NCBI GenBank assembly: GCA_039798265.1
Contig: JBDKGH010000073.1
Location: 1 to 63,325 of the forward strand
Reading direction: 5' to 3'
DNA length: 63,325 nucleotides
Origin: JBDKGH01 sp039798265
GTDB taxonomy: Bacteria; Bacteroidota; Bacteroidia; Flavobacteriales_D; Sanyastnellaceae
The notes beneath the pieces were generated by a model, which was given only the letters and a program-made list of their open reading frames with translations, was not told the DNA's origin and did not search any database. Positions 1-8,828 of the stretch are shown in pieces (the first letter of the stretch is position 1; each line of letters starts with the position of its first letter). Made by a program: the position numbers and the translations under genes.

Positions 1-2
1 TC

Positions 3-2225
3 CATGATCTTCTTCAAGAAAAAATGGGATTCAAAGGGTTGGTCTTTACTGACGCACTGAATATGCAAGGAGTGGCTAAGTACTATGAACCAGGTGAGGT
101 AGATTTAAAAGCACTGCAAGCCGGCAATGACGTGTTGTTATATTCCTTGAATGTATCCAAAGCAATAGAACGCATTAAGCTTGCCGTAGATAGCGGGCTG
201 ATTACTCAGGCACTGATTGATGAAAAGTGTTTGAAGATTTTGCGTGCTAAAGAGTGGGCTGGCCTGGATCAACAAGCTCCTATTTCGACTCAACAGTTGG
301 TAGAAGAATTGAACACGCCTTACGCGTTAAATTTGAAAAAGCGGATAATTGAATCTTCGATTACCGTTATGAGAAATAACGGAAGTATTGCTCCTTTGTG
401 TCACAGCGATATTTCGCGAGTAGCGGTAGTGTCCATTGGCGAGGCTAAGGATAACCCTTTTTCTGAAACGATTTCGAAGTATGCCAAGGTGGATAAATTC
501 TCAATGGAAAAGGCACCCGACTTTAATTCGTCCATTGCTTGGCAGGACACGCTTTCAAAATATGATTTGGTAATTGCAGCGGTTTTGAATACCAGTAACA
601 AGGCAACCAAAAATTTTGGAGTAAGCGGAGAATCGGTGCGCGTTCTCAATGCAGTAGGAGCAAAGACAGATGTTGTACTTTCTGTTTTTGCCAATCCCTA
701 TGCTATGAATAGCTTTCAAGACTTAGATAATGTGCAAAGTATAGTAGTGAGCTATCAGGACGATGCGATGACACAACAAGTAACGGCCGAAGTTATTTCG
801 GGGGCGTGCACTGCGGATGGAAAACTTCCCGTGTCTATTGCTGCAGGATTCAATCAAGGTCAAGGAGTGGGTATGGACAGGCCAACACGTCTTCGTTGGG
901 TAAGTCCATCTTATTTAGGAATATGCACGCAAGCGGCAGCCAAGGCAGGTGGGAAAAAAACAAGCAAAGCCGATCAAATTACACAAGGAAAAAATCGTAA
1001 CGGTTATCAAGAAGATATGATGTCCGATAAAAATCGATCGGATGTAGAATTGGATGAAAAGTGCTTTGCCAAAGTGGATAGCATTGCGCTCAATGGTATA
1101 TCTGCGGGTGCTTATCCTGGTTGTCGTGTGTTACTTACCAAAAATGGCTATGTGGTTTATGACAAGGCTTTTGGTCATTTGGATTACAATCAATCAGAAA
1201 AAGTAACCTTGAATACGGTATATGATTTGGCTTCTATTACCAAACTTGTTTCATCCACCTTGTGTGCGATGAAGCTAGTTGATCAAGGATTGCTCGATAT
1301 TCATAAAACGTTGGGCGATTACCTTCCTATACCTAAGGATAGTCCGTATGCAAAGGTTGAAATTGCCGCGATGATGTCGCATACTGCTGGTTTTACAGCG
1401 TGGATACCATTTTATCAAAAAACCATGAATGGAGATGATCTTCTTCCCAGTCTGTATAGAACCTCTTCGGAGCCGGGCTTCACGCATCAAGTAGCGAATG
1501 GCATGTTCATCGCCGACAATTACGAAGATGTGATGTTTGAGACCATTTTGAAAACGCCTATTTCTTCAGAGAAAACTTACAAGTACAGCGATTTGGGGTA
1601 TTACTTTATGCAACGAATCGTAGAAAAACAAACGGGAGTTAGTTTAGATGAATACGTGAGCACCTCGTTTTACGAACCCATGGGGCTGCAGACAATAGGG
1701 TATAATCCGCTGAAAAGAATGAGTGCTTCATACATAGCTCCAACCGAGGACGATGGTGTATGGCGCGATCAGCATGTACGCGGATATGTGCACGATCAAG
1801 GAGCGGCTATGTTAGGAGGTGTTGCTGGTCATGCGGGAGTTTTCTCCAATGCCCAAGATGTGGCGGCGATCATGCAAATGCTACTCAATGGAGGAAGCTA
1901 TGCTGGTAAACAGTTCGTTACTAAAGAAACAATTGATCTATTTAACCACCGCCATTTCCCGAATAATAGAAGAGGCATCGGGTTCGATAAGCCATCACTT
2001 ACACCTGGAAGTGGCAGTACGTGTAAAGAGGCGAGTCCTCTCAGTTTCGGGCACACCGGATTTACAGGTACTATGTGCTGGGCTGATCCAGAAACGCAAA
2101 TGGTTTACGTATTCTTAAGTAACAGGGTAAATCCTGACGCGGAGAATAAAAAAATCCAAAGCATGGATATCCGCACGAAAATTCAGGCTATAGCCTATTC
2201 CGTTCTCGGATTTAAGGCCGAATAG
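3..2225 (+). CDS. GH3 beta-N-acetylglucosaminidase / serine beta-lactamase-like fusion, 5' truncated by window
   Basis: The reading frame is open to the window edge, so the real start lies outside; the first visible ATG is at 24. Counting from that Met, residues 1-310 are the C-terminal part of a glycoside hydrolase family 3 (NagZ-like) domain. The motif KGLVFTDALNM carries the expected nucleophile Asp at residue 10. After a basic, low-complexity linker (about 300-335) comes a penicillin-binding-protein/class C beta-lactamase domain with SITK (404-407), YSD (521-523) and HTG (677-679), the three active-site motifs of the family. GH3-serine hydrolase fusions are known in Bacteroidota and are thought to act on peptidoglycan fragments in the periplasm; that role here is inference. 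Nothing looks broken in the visible part. The stop codon lies within a terminator-like hairpin. Confidence 0.88.
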   Translation, partial: HDLLQEKMGFKGLVFTDALNMQGVAKYYEPGEVDLKALQAGNDVLLYSLNVSKAIERIKLAVDSGLITQALIDEKCLKILRAKEWAGLDQQAPISTQQLVEELNTPYALNLKKRIIESSITVMRNNGSIAPLCHSDISRVAVVSIGEAKDNPFSETISKYAKVDKFSMEKAPDFNSSIAWQDTLSKYDLVIAAVLNTSNKATKNFGVSGESVRVLNAVGAKTDVVLSVFANPYAMNSFQDLDNVQSIVVSYQDDAMTQQVTAEVISGACTADGKLPVSIAAGFNQGQGVGMDRPTRLRWVSPSYLGICTQAAAKAGGKKTSKADQITQGKNRNGYQEDMMSDKNRSDVELDEKCFAKVDSIALNGISAGAYPGCRVLLTKNGYVVYDKAFGHLDYNQSEKVTLNTVYDLASITKLVSSTLCAMKLVDQGLLDIHKTLGDYLPIPKDSPYAKVEIAAMMSHTAGFTAWIPFYQKTMNGDDLLPSLYRTSSEPGFTHQVANGMFIADNYEDVMFETILKTPISSEKTYKYSDLGYYFMQRIVEKQTGVSLDEYVSTSFYEPMGLQTIGYNPLKRMSASYIAPTEDDGVWRDQHVRGYVHDQGAAMLGGVAGHAGVFSNAQDVAAIMQMLLNGGSYAGKQFVTKETIDLFNHRHFPNNRRGIGFDKPSLTPGSGSTCKEASPLSFGHTGFTGTMCWADPETQMVYVFLSNRVNPDAENKKIQSMDIRTKIQAIAYSVLGFKAE

Positions 2226-2252
2226 TTATTAAATAACTATTTTCTTTTTTAG
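2221..2252 (+). terminator. AT-rich terminator-like hairpin overlapping a stop codon
   Basis: A perfect 10-bp inverted repeat (AATAGTTATT / AATAACTATT, separated by one base) begins inside the stop codon of the GH3 fusion and is followed by TTTCTTTTTT. It has the shape of an intrinsic terminator, but the stem is almost all A:T, so its strength is doubtful. Confidence 0.45.
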
Positions 2253-2292
2253 GTGGCATGAACTTCCGACCTTCGTGTGGAATTATACGTAC

Positions 2293-3423
2293 ATGCTAAA
2301 AATTGGAATAGTAGGATATCCCACCTTTGGTGGAAGTGGAGTGGTGGCAACAGAGTTGGGGAAGGCACTTGCAGAGAAAGGTCACGAGATCCACTTTATC
2401 ACATACAGTCAGCCCGTTAGACTTGGCTCCTCGCGGAAGAACATTCGATACCACGAGGTGAATGTGAGTGAATATCCGCTGTTTTTGTATCCGCCTTATG
2501 AGCTTGTTCTAGCCAGCAAACTAGTGGAGGTGGCGAAATATGAAAAGTTGGATTTACTGCATGTTCATTACGCTATACCCCATGCTTCTGCGGGCTATAT
2601 GGCCAAGCAGATTTTAGCGGAAGAAGGGATTCACTTGCCTTTGATCACCACGCTCCACGGTACAGATATCACTCTGTTGGGAAAAGACGCCTCTTTTGAA
2701 CCTGTTATCTCTTTTGCGATTAATAAAAGTGATGCTGTTACGGCGGTATCTCAAAGTCTGCGGTTGGATACTTACAAACTGTTCGGCATCAATCGAGAAA
2801 TTGAGGTGATCCCCAACTTTATCAACTTCGAGAAAATGGAGTTTCCTGAAAAGGAGGAGCTGCGCCAAGATTATGCAGAGGAGGATGAAAGATTGGTCGT
2901 GCACATTTCCAATTTCCGTCCGGTGAAAAGGGTAATGGATGTATTGAGCATTTTTGCCCAGGTGAAGGATAAAGTAAAAGCAAAATTGCTTATGGTGGGC
3001 GATGGTCCCGAACGTTCTCGTGCTGAAATGATGTGCCGTGAGCACGGCATGTGCGATCGGGTTATCTTTTTGGGAAATGTAAAGAATCCAGCGGAAGTAT
3101 TGAGTCTTGCCGATTTGTTCCTCTTGCCTTCTGAATCGGAAAGTTTTGGTTTAGCGGCGCTCGAGGCCATGGCTTTGGGTGTTCCTGTTATCTCTACGAA
3201 TACGGGTGGTTTGCCTGAAGTAAACAGACATGGCGTTACTGGCATGATGAGCAACGTAGGCGATGTGGAGGACATGGCTAAAAATGCCGTTTACCTCCTG
3301 AGCGATGATTCGCGTTTGAAAAAGTTTGGAGAAAAAGCAAGAGAACGAGCAGCAGAGTTTAGCATAGATAAGGTGCTACCTATGTATGAGAAATTATACT
3401 CTTCGGTATTATCAGAAGTATGA
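2293..3423 (+). CDS. bshA: N-acetyl-alpha-D-glucosaminyl L-malate synthase BshA
   Basis: A 376-aa GT4 glycosyltransferase, the normal size for BshA. It transfers GlcNAc from UDP-GlcNAc to L-malate, the first step of bacillithiol synthesis in the cytoplasm. Visible marks are the N-terminal MLKIGIVGYPTFGGSGVVA glycine-rich loop, the LHVHYAIPHA segment, the acceptor/donor cleft motif FRPVKR and the EX7E-type motif ESFGLAALEA near residue 295. An in-frame Met lies six codons upstream (2275), but the family begins at the Met of MLKIGIVG, so I use 2293. There is no clear Shine-Dalgarno sequence, as usual in this phylum. The next gene starts within the stop codon (ATGA), which suggests translational coupling. 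Confidence 0.93.
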   Translation: MLKIGIVGYPTFGGSGVVATELGKALAEKGHEIHFITYSQPVRLGSSRKNIRYHEVNVSEYPLFLYPPYELVLASKLVEVAKYEKLDLLHVHYAIPHASAGYMAKQILAEEGIHLPLITTLHGTDITLLGKDASFEPVISFAINKSDAVTAVSQSLRLDTYKLFGINREIEVIPNFINFEKMEFPEKEELRQDYAEEDERLVVHISNFRPVKRVMDVLSIFAQVKDKVKAKLLMVGDGPERSRAEMMCREHGMCDRVIFLGNVKNPAEVLSLADLFLLPSESESFGLAALEAMALGVPVISTNTGGLPEVNRHGVTGMMSNVGDVEDMAKNAVYLLSDDSRLKKFGEKARERAAEFSIDKVLPMYEKLYSSVLSEV

Positions 3424-3998
3424 GTCAGACAGAACCAAAATTTATGGGCAAGCGCATCAGCGTGCTTCGTTCCAAGGATGATATAGTTGTAACCATCACC
3501 CAACAAATTGAACGTTGGCAGATGTCTTTATTGATTTCGTGGCTGCTAGCGTGGACCTTTTGTGGAGGTGTGTTTATCACCTACATGATAAAAGCCTCCG
3601 TATTTGAGGAGCGCATATTCTTTGTTATTTGTACTGGCTTGTGGGCATTCTTCATGATCCGTTTGACAAAAGTATTTTTGTGGAGAAAGGGTGGGCGAGA
3701 GATCATTCGTATTTCTGCAGGCACACTCTCTTTGTACAATGCTTATTGGAGCAAAGGAAAACCAGAAGACTTTAAGTTGAACAGCGTATTTAAACTCGGT
3801 TTGATCAAAAGAGATCCCAGCAACTTCTTTGCTTTTTTAGATGATAGCTTTTGGATCATAGGCGGTGAGCGCGTGGGCTTTAGTTATGGTGGTGAAAAAG
3901 TAAGACTGGGTAAACAGCTTGATCTTCGCGAGGCCGAAAACCTAGTACGCATTTTAGATAGTGCCATTCGCGAATTTTCGAAGCGCGAAAAAGCTTAG
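3420..3998 (+). CDS. Two-TM membrane protein of unknown function
   Basis: A 192-aa protein I cannot assign to a named family. It has a short cytoplasmic N-terminus, two adjacent hydrophobic segments (about 36-57 and 65-87), and then a soluble region with alternating beta-like stretches resembling a small PH-like or YcxB-like module; that comparison is only an impression. Its ATG overlaps the bshA stop by four bases (ATGA), so the two are probably co-translated. The 3' end shares its stop region with the convergent aroQ (TTAG, 3995-3998). Function unknown. Confidence 0.75.
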   Translation: MSQTEPKFMGKRISVLRSKDDIVVTITQQIERWQMSLLISWLLAWTFCGGVFITYMIKASVFEERIFFVICTGLWAFFMIRLTKVFLWRKGGREIIRISAGTLSLYNAYWSKGKPEDFKLNSVFKLGLIKRDPSNFFAFLDDSFWIIGGERVGFSYGGEKVRLGKQLDLREAENLVRILDSAIREFSKREKA

Positions 3999-4423
3999 TA
4001 GTTATCTACCAGGTGCTGCAAAGCCATTTCATACGACCACATTCCAAAACCACTGATTACACCAATGCATTTACCGGCGGTCAATGAATCGTGACGATAA
4101 GCTTCGCGAGCATAAATATTGGAAATGTGCACTTCTATGCACGGCGTTTTAATACTAGCAATAGCATCGGCAATGGCGACACTCGTGTGCGAATAACCAC
4201 CGGGATTGATCACAATACCGTCGTAGGCAAATCCCACTTCATGAAGTTTATTGATCAACTCACCTTCTACATTACTTTGGTAGTAGTCGAGCTTCACTTC
4301 TGAGTAGGTTTTCCGGAGTATTTCAAAAAACGATTCAAAGTCTTGGGTGCCATAAATCTCAGGTTCCCGCTTGCCCAATAAATTCAAATTAGGACCATTA
4401 ATAATCATAAAACGCTTGCTCAT
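3995..4423 (-). CDS. aroQ: Type II 3-dehydroquinate dehydratase
   Basis: A 142-aa protein, typical for the dodecameric type II enzyme that converts 3-dehydroquinate to 3-dehydroshikimate in the shikimate pathway. The diagnostic N-terminus (MIINGPNLNLLGKREPEIYG) holds the catalytic Tyr24. INPGGYSHTSVAI and the CIEVHISN histidine motif follow, then the C-terminal G-x-I-x-G-F-G loop. The start at 4423 is one base downstream of the stop codon of the large TPR-like gene. It is therefore probably the distal gene of that transcript and may depend on it for expression. Its 3' end overlaps the convergent upstream gene by four bases. Confidence 0.95.
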   Translation of the reverse strand: MSKRFMIINGPNLNLLGKREPEIYGTQDFESFFEILRKTYSEVKLDYYQSNVEGELINKLHEVGFAYDGIVINPGGYSHTSVAIADAIASIKTPCIEVHISNIYAREAYRHDSLTAGKCIGVISGFGMWSYEMALQHLVDNY

Positions 4424-4424
4424 C

Positions 4425-5990
4425 TTAGTTGCCAGATTGGAGGGTTTCTAAGATCCACATTTGTTCTGTGATACTTTGATTGTTTTTGAAGTAGTAAATA
4501 CCTGTCTTAGAAACGACTTTACGATAGGTATCTACTTTATTACCACTTTTCACCGTACGCTCAATGATCTTTTTGTTGCCATAATCAAAAGACGTCTCGG
4601 TTACCCCTTCTTGCAAGCTTTCTGAACCTTCGCGAGGCTGATATTCTTCGTTGGTTTTTGGTTTACCAGGGTTGCGGTTGAACAACTCTTCACGACGCTG
4701 ATAACGTGCTTCAGCCGCTTCGGTCTCTTTATCGGTCACCAAGTTTTCCATGCCTTGTTTTTTCAACTCAGCATCCATAATGCGATCTTCAATAGCGGCT
4801 TGTTTGCCATCACCTAATTCTTGGGCTTCAACTTTTTTATCTTCTGTCTTTTGGTAATTGCTTGATGTACGAACAGACGCTGTGCGCTCTACATCTTTGA
4901 TGTAAGCTTCAGCCATATCCTTTTTTTCAGCAGCTTGTTCCACATGCTCTTTGCGAAGTTCTTCGCCTTCGAAGGTTACGTTTTCAGCACCCTCTTTCTT
5001 TTGAGTCATGTTATCGGCTTTCAAAGAAGTCAGTGTTTCTCCGCGTGAACGAAGCACTTCGTCTGTATCAGCGTAAACGGCTTTCTTTTGATTGAGTTCT
5101 TCAATTGAGCGCTGGCGTACGGCATCTTTTTCTGGGATGCTATCGAGCGCTTCTTTCTTCACACCATTGCGTTCGCCTGCTTGTTCTGTGCGACTGGCAC
5201 CGCGATCACTGTATTCTTTGTTGTTCTCTTCGTTGCGGTTTTTCTTTTCATTCTGCGTGGCAATGCTTTGGTTTTGCCATCCGCCGCCGGCATGGTTCAT
5301 TTTATCCATGGTCTCCTTTTGGCCGTCGATCTCAGCTGAGCGCGAGGCGTAAAGGTTAGCATTTTTCTCATTTTGACTTTGTGAATACGTTTCAAATTCG
5401 TCTTTTTTAGACTTCAATTTTTCGTATTTAGCTCGGTCTTCAATAGCTTTTGCTTCGCGGTAATAGGCATCTACTTCTTCCTCTCGAGAACGGTCAGTGT
5501 TCGATGCACCTCGTTTGTTGCGAGCAGCAGCTTCGGCTGCGAGTGCCTCTTCTTCTTCCTTGCGTTTTCTTTCTTCGTCTTCAATACGGCGCAAACGAGC
5601 TTCTTCAGCTAGACGCTCTTTTTCTTCGCGTTCTGCTTTGATTTTGGCTTCAAGATCGAGACGCTCTTGCTCTTTGCGTTTGGCCTCATCTTCAGCCAAG
5701 TTGTTTTTCTCTGAATTCAAACGCTCGATAAGTACATCGATGTTGCTGATTTGAGCTTTTGGATATTTTTCAGCGGGCTTTAACTCACTCGCTTTGTTGT
5801 ACACTTCTTTTGAATTGAGGAGTTTGGCCTCATCTTTTTGCTTTGAATCTTTGAATAAGGCGTCAGCTTCGAGAATCAAGGCGTTGTATTCACGATCAAT
5901 TTTTAAACGCTCATTTTCGGCAGCGGCCACAGCATTGGCATTGGCTTGCGCATCAGCGGCTAATTTTTTCAAGCGTTCAATTTCGGCCAA
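4425..5990 (-). CDS. C-terminal part of the interrupted TPR-like/coiled-coil protein
   Basis: This open segment is in exactly the same reading frame as the one at 6084-7634 and is separated from it only by a TAA codon. Homology to the repeats continues from base 6083, before any start codon; the first usable start is TTG at 5990. It contains the end of repeat 6, repeat 7 and a long highly charged Glu/Lys/Arg coiled-coil region (roughly residues 80-430). It ends in a conserved-looking beta-rich domain with GNKKIIERTVKSGNKVDTY and VSKTGIYYFKN. I read this as the second half of one gene rather than an independent gene. aroQ follows one base after its stop. Whether it is translated, by readthrough or from an internal start, cannot be told from sequence. 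Confidence 0.7.
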   Translation of the reverse strand: MAEIERLKKLAADAQANANAVAAAENERLKIDREYNALILEADALFKDSKQKDEAKLLNSKEVYNKASELKPAEKYPKAQISNIDVLIERLNSEKNNLAEDEAKRKEQERLDLEAKIKAEREEKERLAEEARLRRIEDEERKRKEEEEALAAEAAARNKRGASNTDRSREEEVDAYYREAKAIEDRAKYEKLKSKKDEFETYSQSQNEKNANLYASRSAEIDGQKETMDKMNHAGGGWQNQSIATQNEKKNRNEENNKEYSDRGASRTEQAGERNGVKKEALDSIPEKDAVRQRSIEELNQKKAVYADTDEVLRSRGETLTSLKADNMTQKKEGAENVTFEGEELRKEHVEQAAEKKDMAEAYIKDVERTASVRTSSNYQKTEDKKVEAQELGDGKQAAIEDRIMDAELKKQGMENLVTDKETEAAEARYQRREELFNRNPGKPKTNEEYQPREGSESLQEGVTETSFDYGNKKIIERTVKSGNKVDTYRKVVSKTGIYYFKNNQSITEQMWILETLQSGN

Positions 5991-6083
5991 TTGGTCTGTT
6001 GGGTAAACCTCGTCTGGTTTGATGCTCTTCGCTTCGTTGTATTTTACAATAGCGGCATCATAGTTTTTTTCACGTAAATTTTT

Positions 6084-7634
6084 TTAATCAAAGTCAATGG
6101 CTTCTTTATATTTTTTAGCTATGCGCTCACGTTCTGCAGCCAGAGCGGCTTCCTGATCAGCTTTTGATTTTTGAGCCAACAAATCGGCTTTGATCTTTTC
6201 GATTTCAGCAATCTTGTCTTTTGGATACTGTTCTGTTTTCTTTAAGTCTGATGCCGAGCGATAGCTCACCAAAGCATCATCATATTTTTGTAAACCAAAA
6301 CTTTTGTCAGCGGCGGAAATGAGATCAGCATATTGCTTTTCTATACGAAGGCGTTCAGCTTCTGCAGCCGCATCTTTCGATTTTTGTGCTGCTAAGTCAG
6401 CTAGTATTTTTTCAATTTCAGAAATACGTTGCTTCGGATAGGCTTCTGTTGATATTAATGCCGATGCTTCTTTATATGATTTCAATGCCCCTTCGTAGGT
6501 CTTTGCATCAAAGTCCTTGTTAGCAGCGGCAATCAAATCGTCATACTTCTTTTGAAGTTCTTTTTTCTTGGATTCTCCAGCGAGCAATTCATCCAAAGCG
6601 GCTTGTGCTTTGGTGATTTGATCTTTAGAGTATTTTTCAAAAGAAGCTTTAGACTCGTATGTGCTATTGGCAAGTGCGGTGATAGACTCTTTATATTTTT
6701 CAATAGAAACAGCGTAGTCTTTCGATCCGAATCGGGTGTCGGCATCTTTCACCAATTTGTCGTATTTCACAAAAAGATCGATGTCGTACAAACGCTCCTT
6801 CGGAAGTTTTTCAGAAGGTTTGAGTTTGCTTGCATCGGTGAAGTTTTTTCGGGCATCTTCCCACTTCTTTGCTTTGAGATTGGCGTCTCCATCAGCAAGA
6901 AGTTTATTGTATTGAGCGTCGGCGGATGCAGCTGCATTTTCTGCGTCAAACTTGGCTTTCGCCTCATCATATTTCTGTTTGGCCGGTACGTCTTTTGGGA
7001 AAAGTTTCAAGGCGCCATCGAACTTCGCCATGGCTTCTTGGTATTTTTTTTCACCCATTTTGCCATCCCCTTCGGCCATGAGCTTATCGTACTCTTTCTT
7101 AAACTTATCAGCGTCTTTCTTCAGATCAGCTAAACGCTTGCGTTCGGCTTCAATCTTTTCTCGCATCACTTCAGTGTAGGCGAAGTCGAAGGCGATGTTG
7201 TTTTCTTGAGAATCAAAATTGGCTTTACCGATGGGTTCCTTTAGAATGTCAGTATTGAAGCCTTCTTCGAGGGTGAAAAGCTCCATAATCAAGTCAAGTC
7301 CAAAGCCATTTGCACGATCTTCGGGTGGAATATTTCGTGTATCGAATCGAAGAATTTTAGTGCCGAAACCTGTACGCGTGAATTTCACGTCATAGGTGTA
7401 TCCTAAGGGCAATTCAAAATCGAACTTGGCGCTGGTACCTGCATCTACCACATCGAACTGAGTTCCGTTTTTGAATATTTGAATCTGAACACCGTCTAGC
7501 TTTTTACCTGTACCCTCATCTTTGAGAGATCCTTTGAGATTAAGAATTTCATTTTGCCCAAAAGAAAGAGTAGTCACCACCGCTAAAACGATAGTGAGAG
7601 CAATTGATCTGAAAATAGACCTTGGTTTGTTCAT
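6084..7634 (-). CDS. N-terminal part of a large secreted TPR-like repeat protein, cut by an in-frame TAA
   Basis: 516 codons from the ATG at 7634, chosen because it directly precedes a signal peptide (MNKPRSIFRSIALTIVLAVV...FGQ); the frame is open to 7751, but the extra N-terminus does not look like an export signal. After the signal comes a carboxypeptidase-regulatory-like beta domain (about residues 25-115). Then follow TPR-like repeats of about 75 residues with the pattern Y..LI..AD..F..K.Y..AL..Y..AS.LK..E.YPK..I.EI. At codon 517 a TAA (6086-6084) interrupts repeat 6, and the same frame then continues for 552 more codons. It probably is, or recently was, a single 1069-aa periplasmic or envelope protein. 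Function unknown. It diverges from the flavoprotein gene at 7704. Confidence 0.8.
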   Translation of the reverse strand: MNKPRSIFRSIALTIVLAVVTTLSFGQNEILNLKGSLKDEGTGKKLDGVQIQIFKNGTQFDVVDAGTSAKFDFELPLGYTYDVKFTRTGFGTKILRFDTRNIPPEDRANGFGLDLIMELFTLEEGFNTDILKEPIGKANFDSQENNIAFDFAYTEVMREKIEAERKRLADLKKDADKFKKEYDKLMAEGDGKMGEKKYQEAMAKFDGALKLFPKDVPAKQKYDEAKAKFDAENAAASADAQYNKLLADGDANLKAKKWEDARKNFTDASKLKPSEKLPKERLYDIDLFVKYDKLVKDADTRFGSKDYAVSIEKYKESITALANSTYESKASFEKYSKDQITKAQAALDELLAGESKKKELQKKYDDLIAAANKDFDAKTYEGALKSYKEASALISTEAYPKQRISEIEKILADLAAQKSKDAAAEAERLRIEKQYADLISAADKSFGLQKYDDALVSYRSASDLKKTEQYPKDKIAEIEKIKADLLAQKSKADQEAALAAERERIAKKYKEAIDFD

Positions 7635-7703
7635 GTTTCCTTGCATACTTTGGAGCGCAATTGCAGGTTTACGGACTCCAAATTTTGTCTTGAACGTAAA
7701 AAT

Positions 7704-8828
7704 ATGAATTTTAGTTATTGGGAAAGTGAAGCTTTTTTGAAAAACATCCACTTTTTAGTGGTAGGAAGCGGAATTGTAGGCTTAAGTACCGCCATTCACT
7801 TAAAGAGAAAAAATCCTAAAAGCCGCATAGTTGTAGTAGAGCGGGATGTTTTTTCCGCGGGGGCCAGTACTAAAAATGCTGGTTTTGCTTGTTTTGGGAG
7901 TCCAACCGAAATTTTTGATGATTTATCAAAAATGACCAAAGAAGAGGTATTTGGACTAGTTCAGCGCCGATATCACGGGTTGCATTATTTGAGGTCATTA
8001 TTGGGCGATGATGAGCTGGATTATCGTCCTGTTGGCGGACAGGAAATTTTTACCACTGCTGAGCGACCTGTTTTTCATCAAATGGCCGATCAGCTAGGAG
8101 AGCTGAACGAGGATATCTTTCATGCTATTGGAATCCGTCCTTTTTCGGTGTACCCGAAGCTACCTGAGCATTGGAATTTCGGTGGAGTAGAGCACGCTAT
8201 TTTGAATAATGCTGAAGGTTCGATTGATACCGGCAAAATGATGCGCGCTTTTTTGAGATTAGCTCAACAAGAAGGAGTGGAAATCTGGAATGGGATGAAT
8301 GTGTTGTCTATTTCAGAGCTGGGTAAAACAGTTGAAGTACGCTGTGATCATGGTGTGTTTGAGGTGGGAAAAGTGGTCGTGTGTACCAATGCTTTTGCCC
8401 GTCAATTGCTTCCAGAAGTGTCCGTTCAGCCCGTTCGTAATCAGGTGATCGTTACCGAACCTCTTCCTCATTTGACATGGGAAGGTACCTTCCACATGGA
8501 TCGGGGCTATCGTTATTTTAGAAGAGTTGGTGAGCGAGTTTTGTTAGGGGGATTTCGAAATTTCGATGCTGACACAGAAACAACAGATCAATTTGGAATT
8601 ACCGAAAAAATTCAAGGACTGCTAGAGCAATTTTTACAAGAAGTCATCTGCAATGGTCAGTCTGTGCGAGTAGATTACCGTTGGAGTGGCATATTGGGTA
8701 TGGGCGATCAGAAAACCACTATTGTGAAGAGGCATTCGGAGCACATCGCCATAGCTGTTCGTATGGGCGGAATGGGTGTGGCTATTGGCAGTTTAGTGGG
8801 AAAAGAAGCAGCTGAACTTTTTGATTAG
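7704..8828 (+). CDS. FAD-dependent oxidoreductase, DAO (glycine/D-amino acid oxidase-like) family
   Basis: A 374-aa protein with an N-terminal Rossmann FAD-binding motif, VVGSGIVGLSTAIHL (about 16-30), then an acidic strand end (VVVERD) and the DAO-type ASTKNAGFACFGSP segment. The C-terminal region has RWSGILGMGDQ and RMGGMGVAIGSLVG, typical of this fold. The upstream extension to 7641 lacks family-like sequence, so I start at the ATG at 7704. Members oxidise amines or amino acids; the substrate cannot be deduced. It shares a 4-base TTAG stop overlap with the convergent flavoprotein gene. Confidence 0.87.
   Translation: MNFSYWESEAFLKNIHFLVVGSGIVGLSTAIHLKRKNPKSRIVVVERDVFSAGASTKNAGFACFGSPTEIFDDLSKMTKEEVFGLVQRRYHGLHYLRSLLGDDELDYRPVGGQEIFTTAERPVFHQMADQLGELNEDIFHAIGIRPFSVYPKLPEHWNFGGVEHAILNNAEGSIDTGKMMRAFLRLAQQEGVEIWNGMNVLSISELGKTVEVRCDHGVFEVGKVVVCTNAFARQLLPEVSVQPVRNQVIVTEPLPHLTWEGTFHMDRGYRYFRRVGERVLLGGFRNFDADTETTDQFGITEKIQGLLEQFLQEVICNGQSVRVDYRWSGILGMGDQKTTIVKRHSEHIAIAVRMGGMGVAIGSLVGKEAAELFD

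Noticed and set aside
6079..6090. Frameshift at the A7 run next to the interrupting stop in the TPR-like gene
   Set aside because: The two halves are in the same frame (7751 and 5990 differ by a multiple of three), so slippage would disrupt rather than restore the protein; the lesion is a single stop codon.
6552..7133. 193-codon plus-strand frame opposite the TPR-like gene
   Set aside because: It is very rich in Phe, Val and Ile as expected from reading Lys/Glu/Asp codons backwards; it is a shadow.
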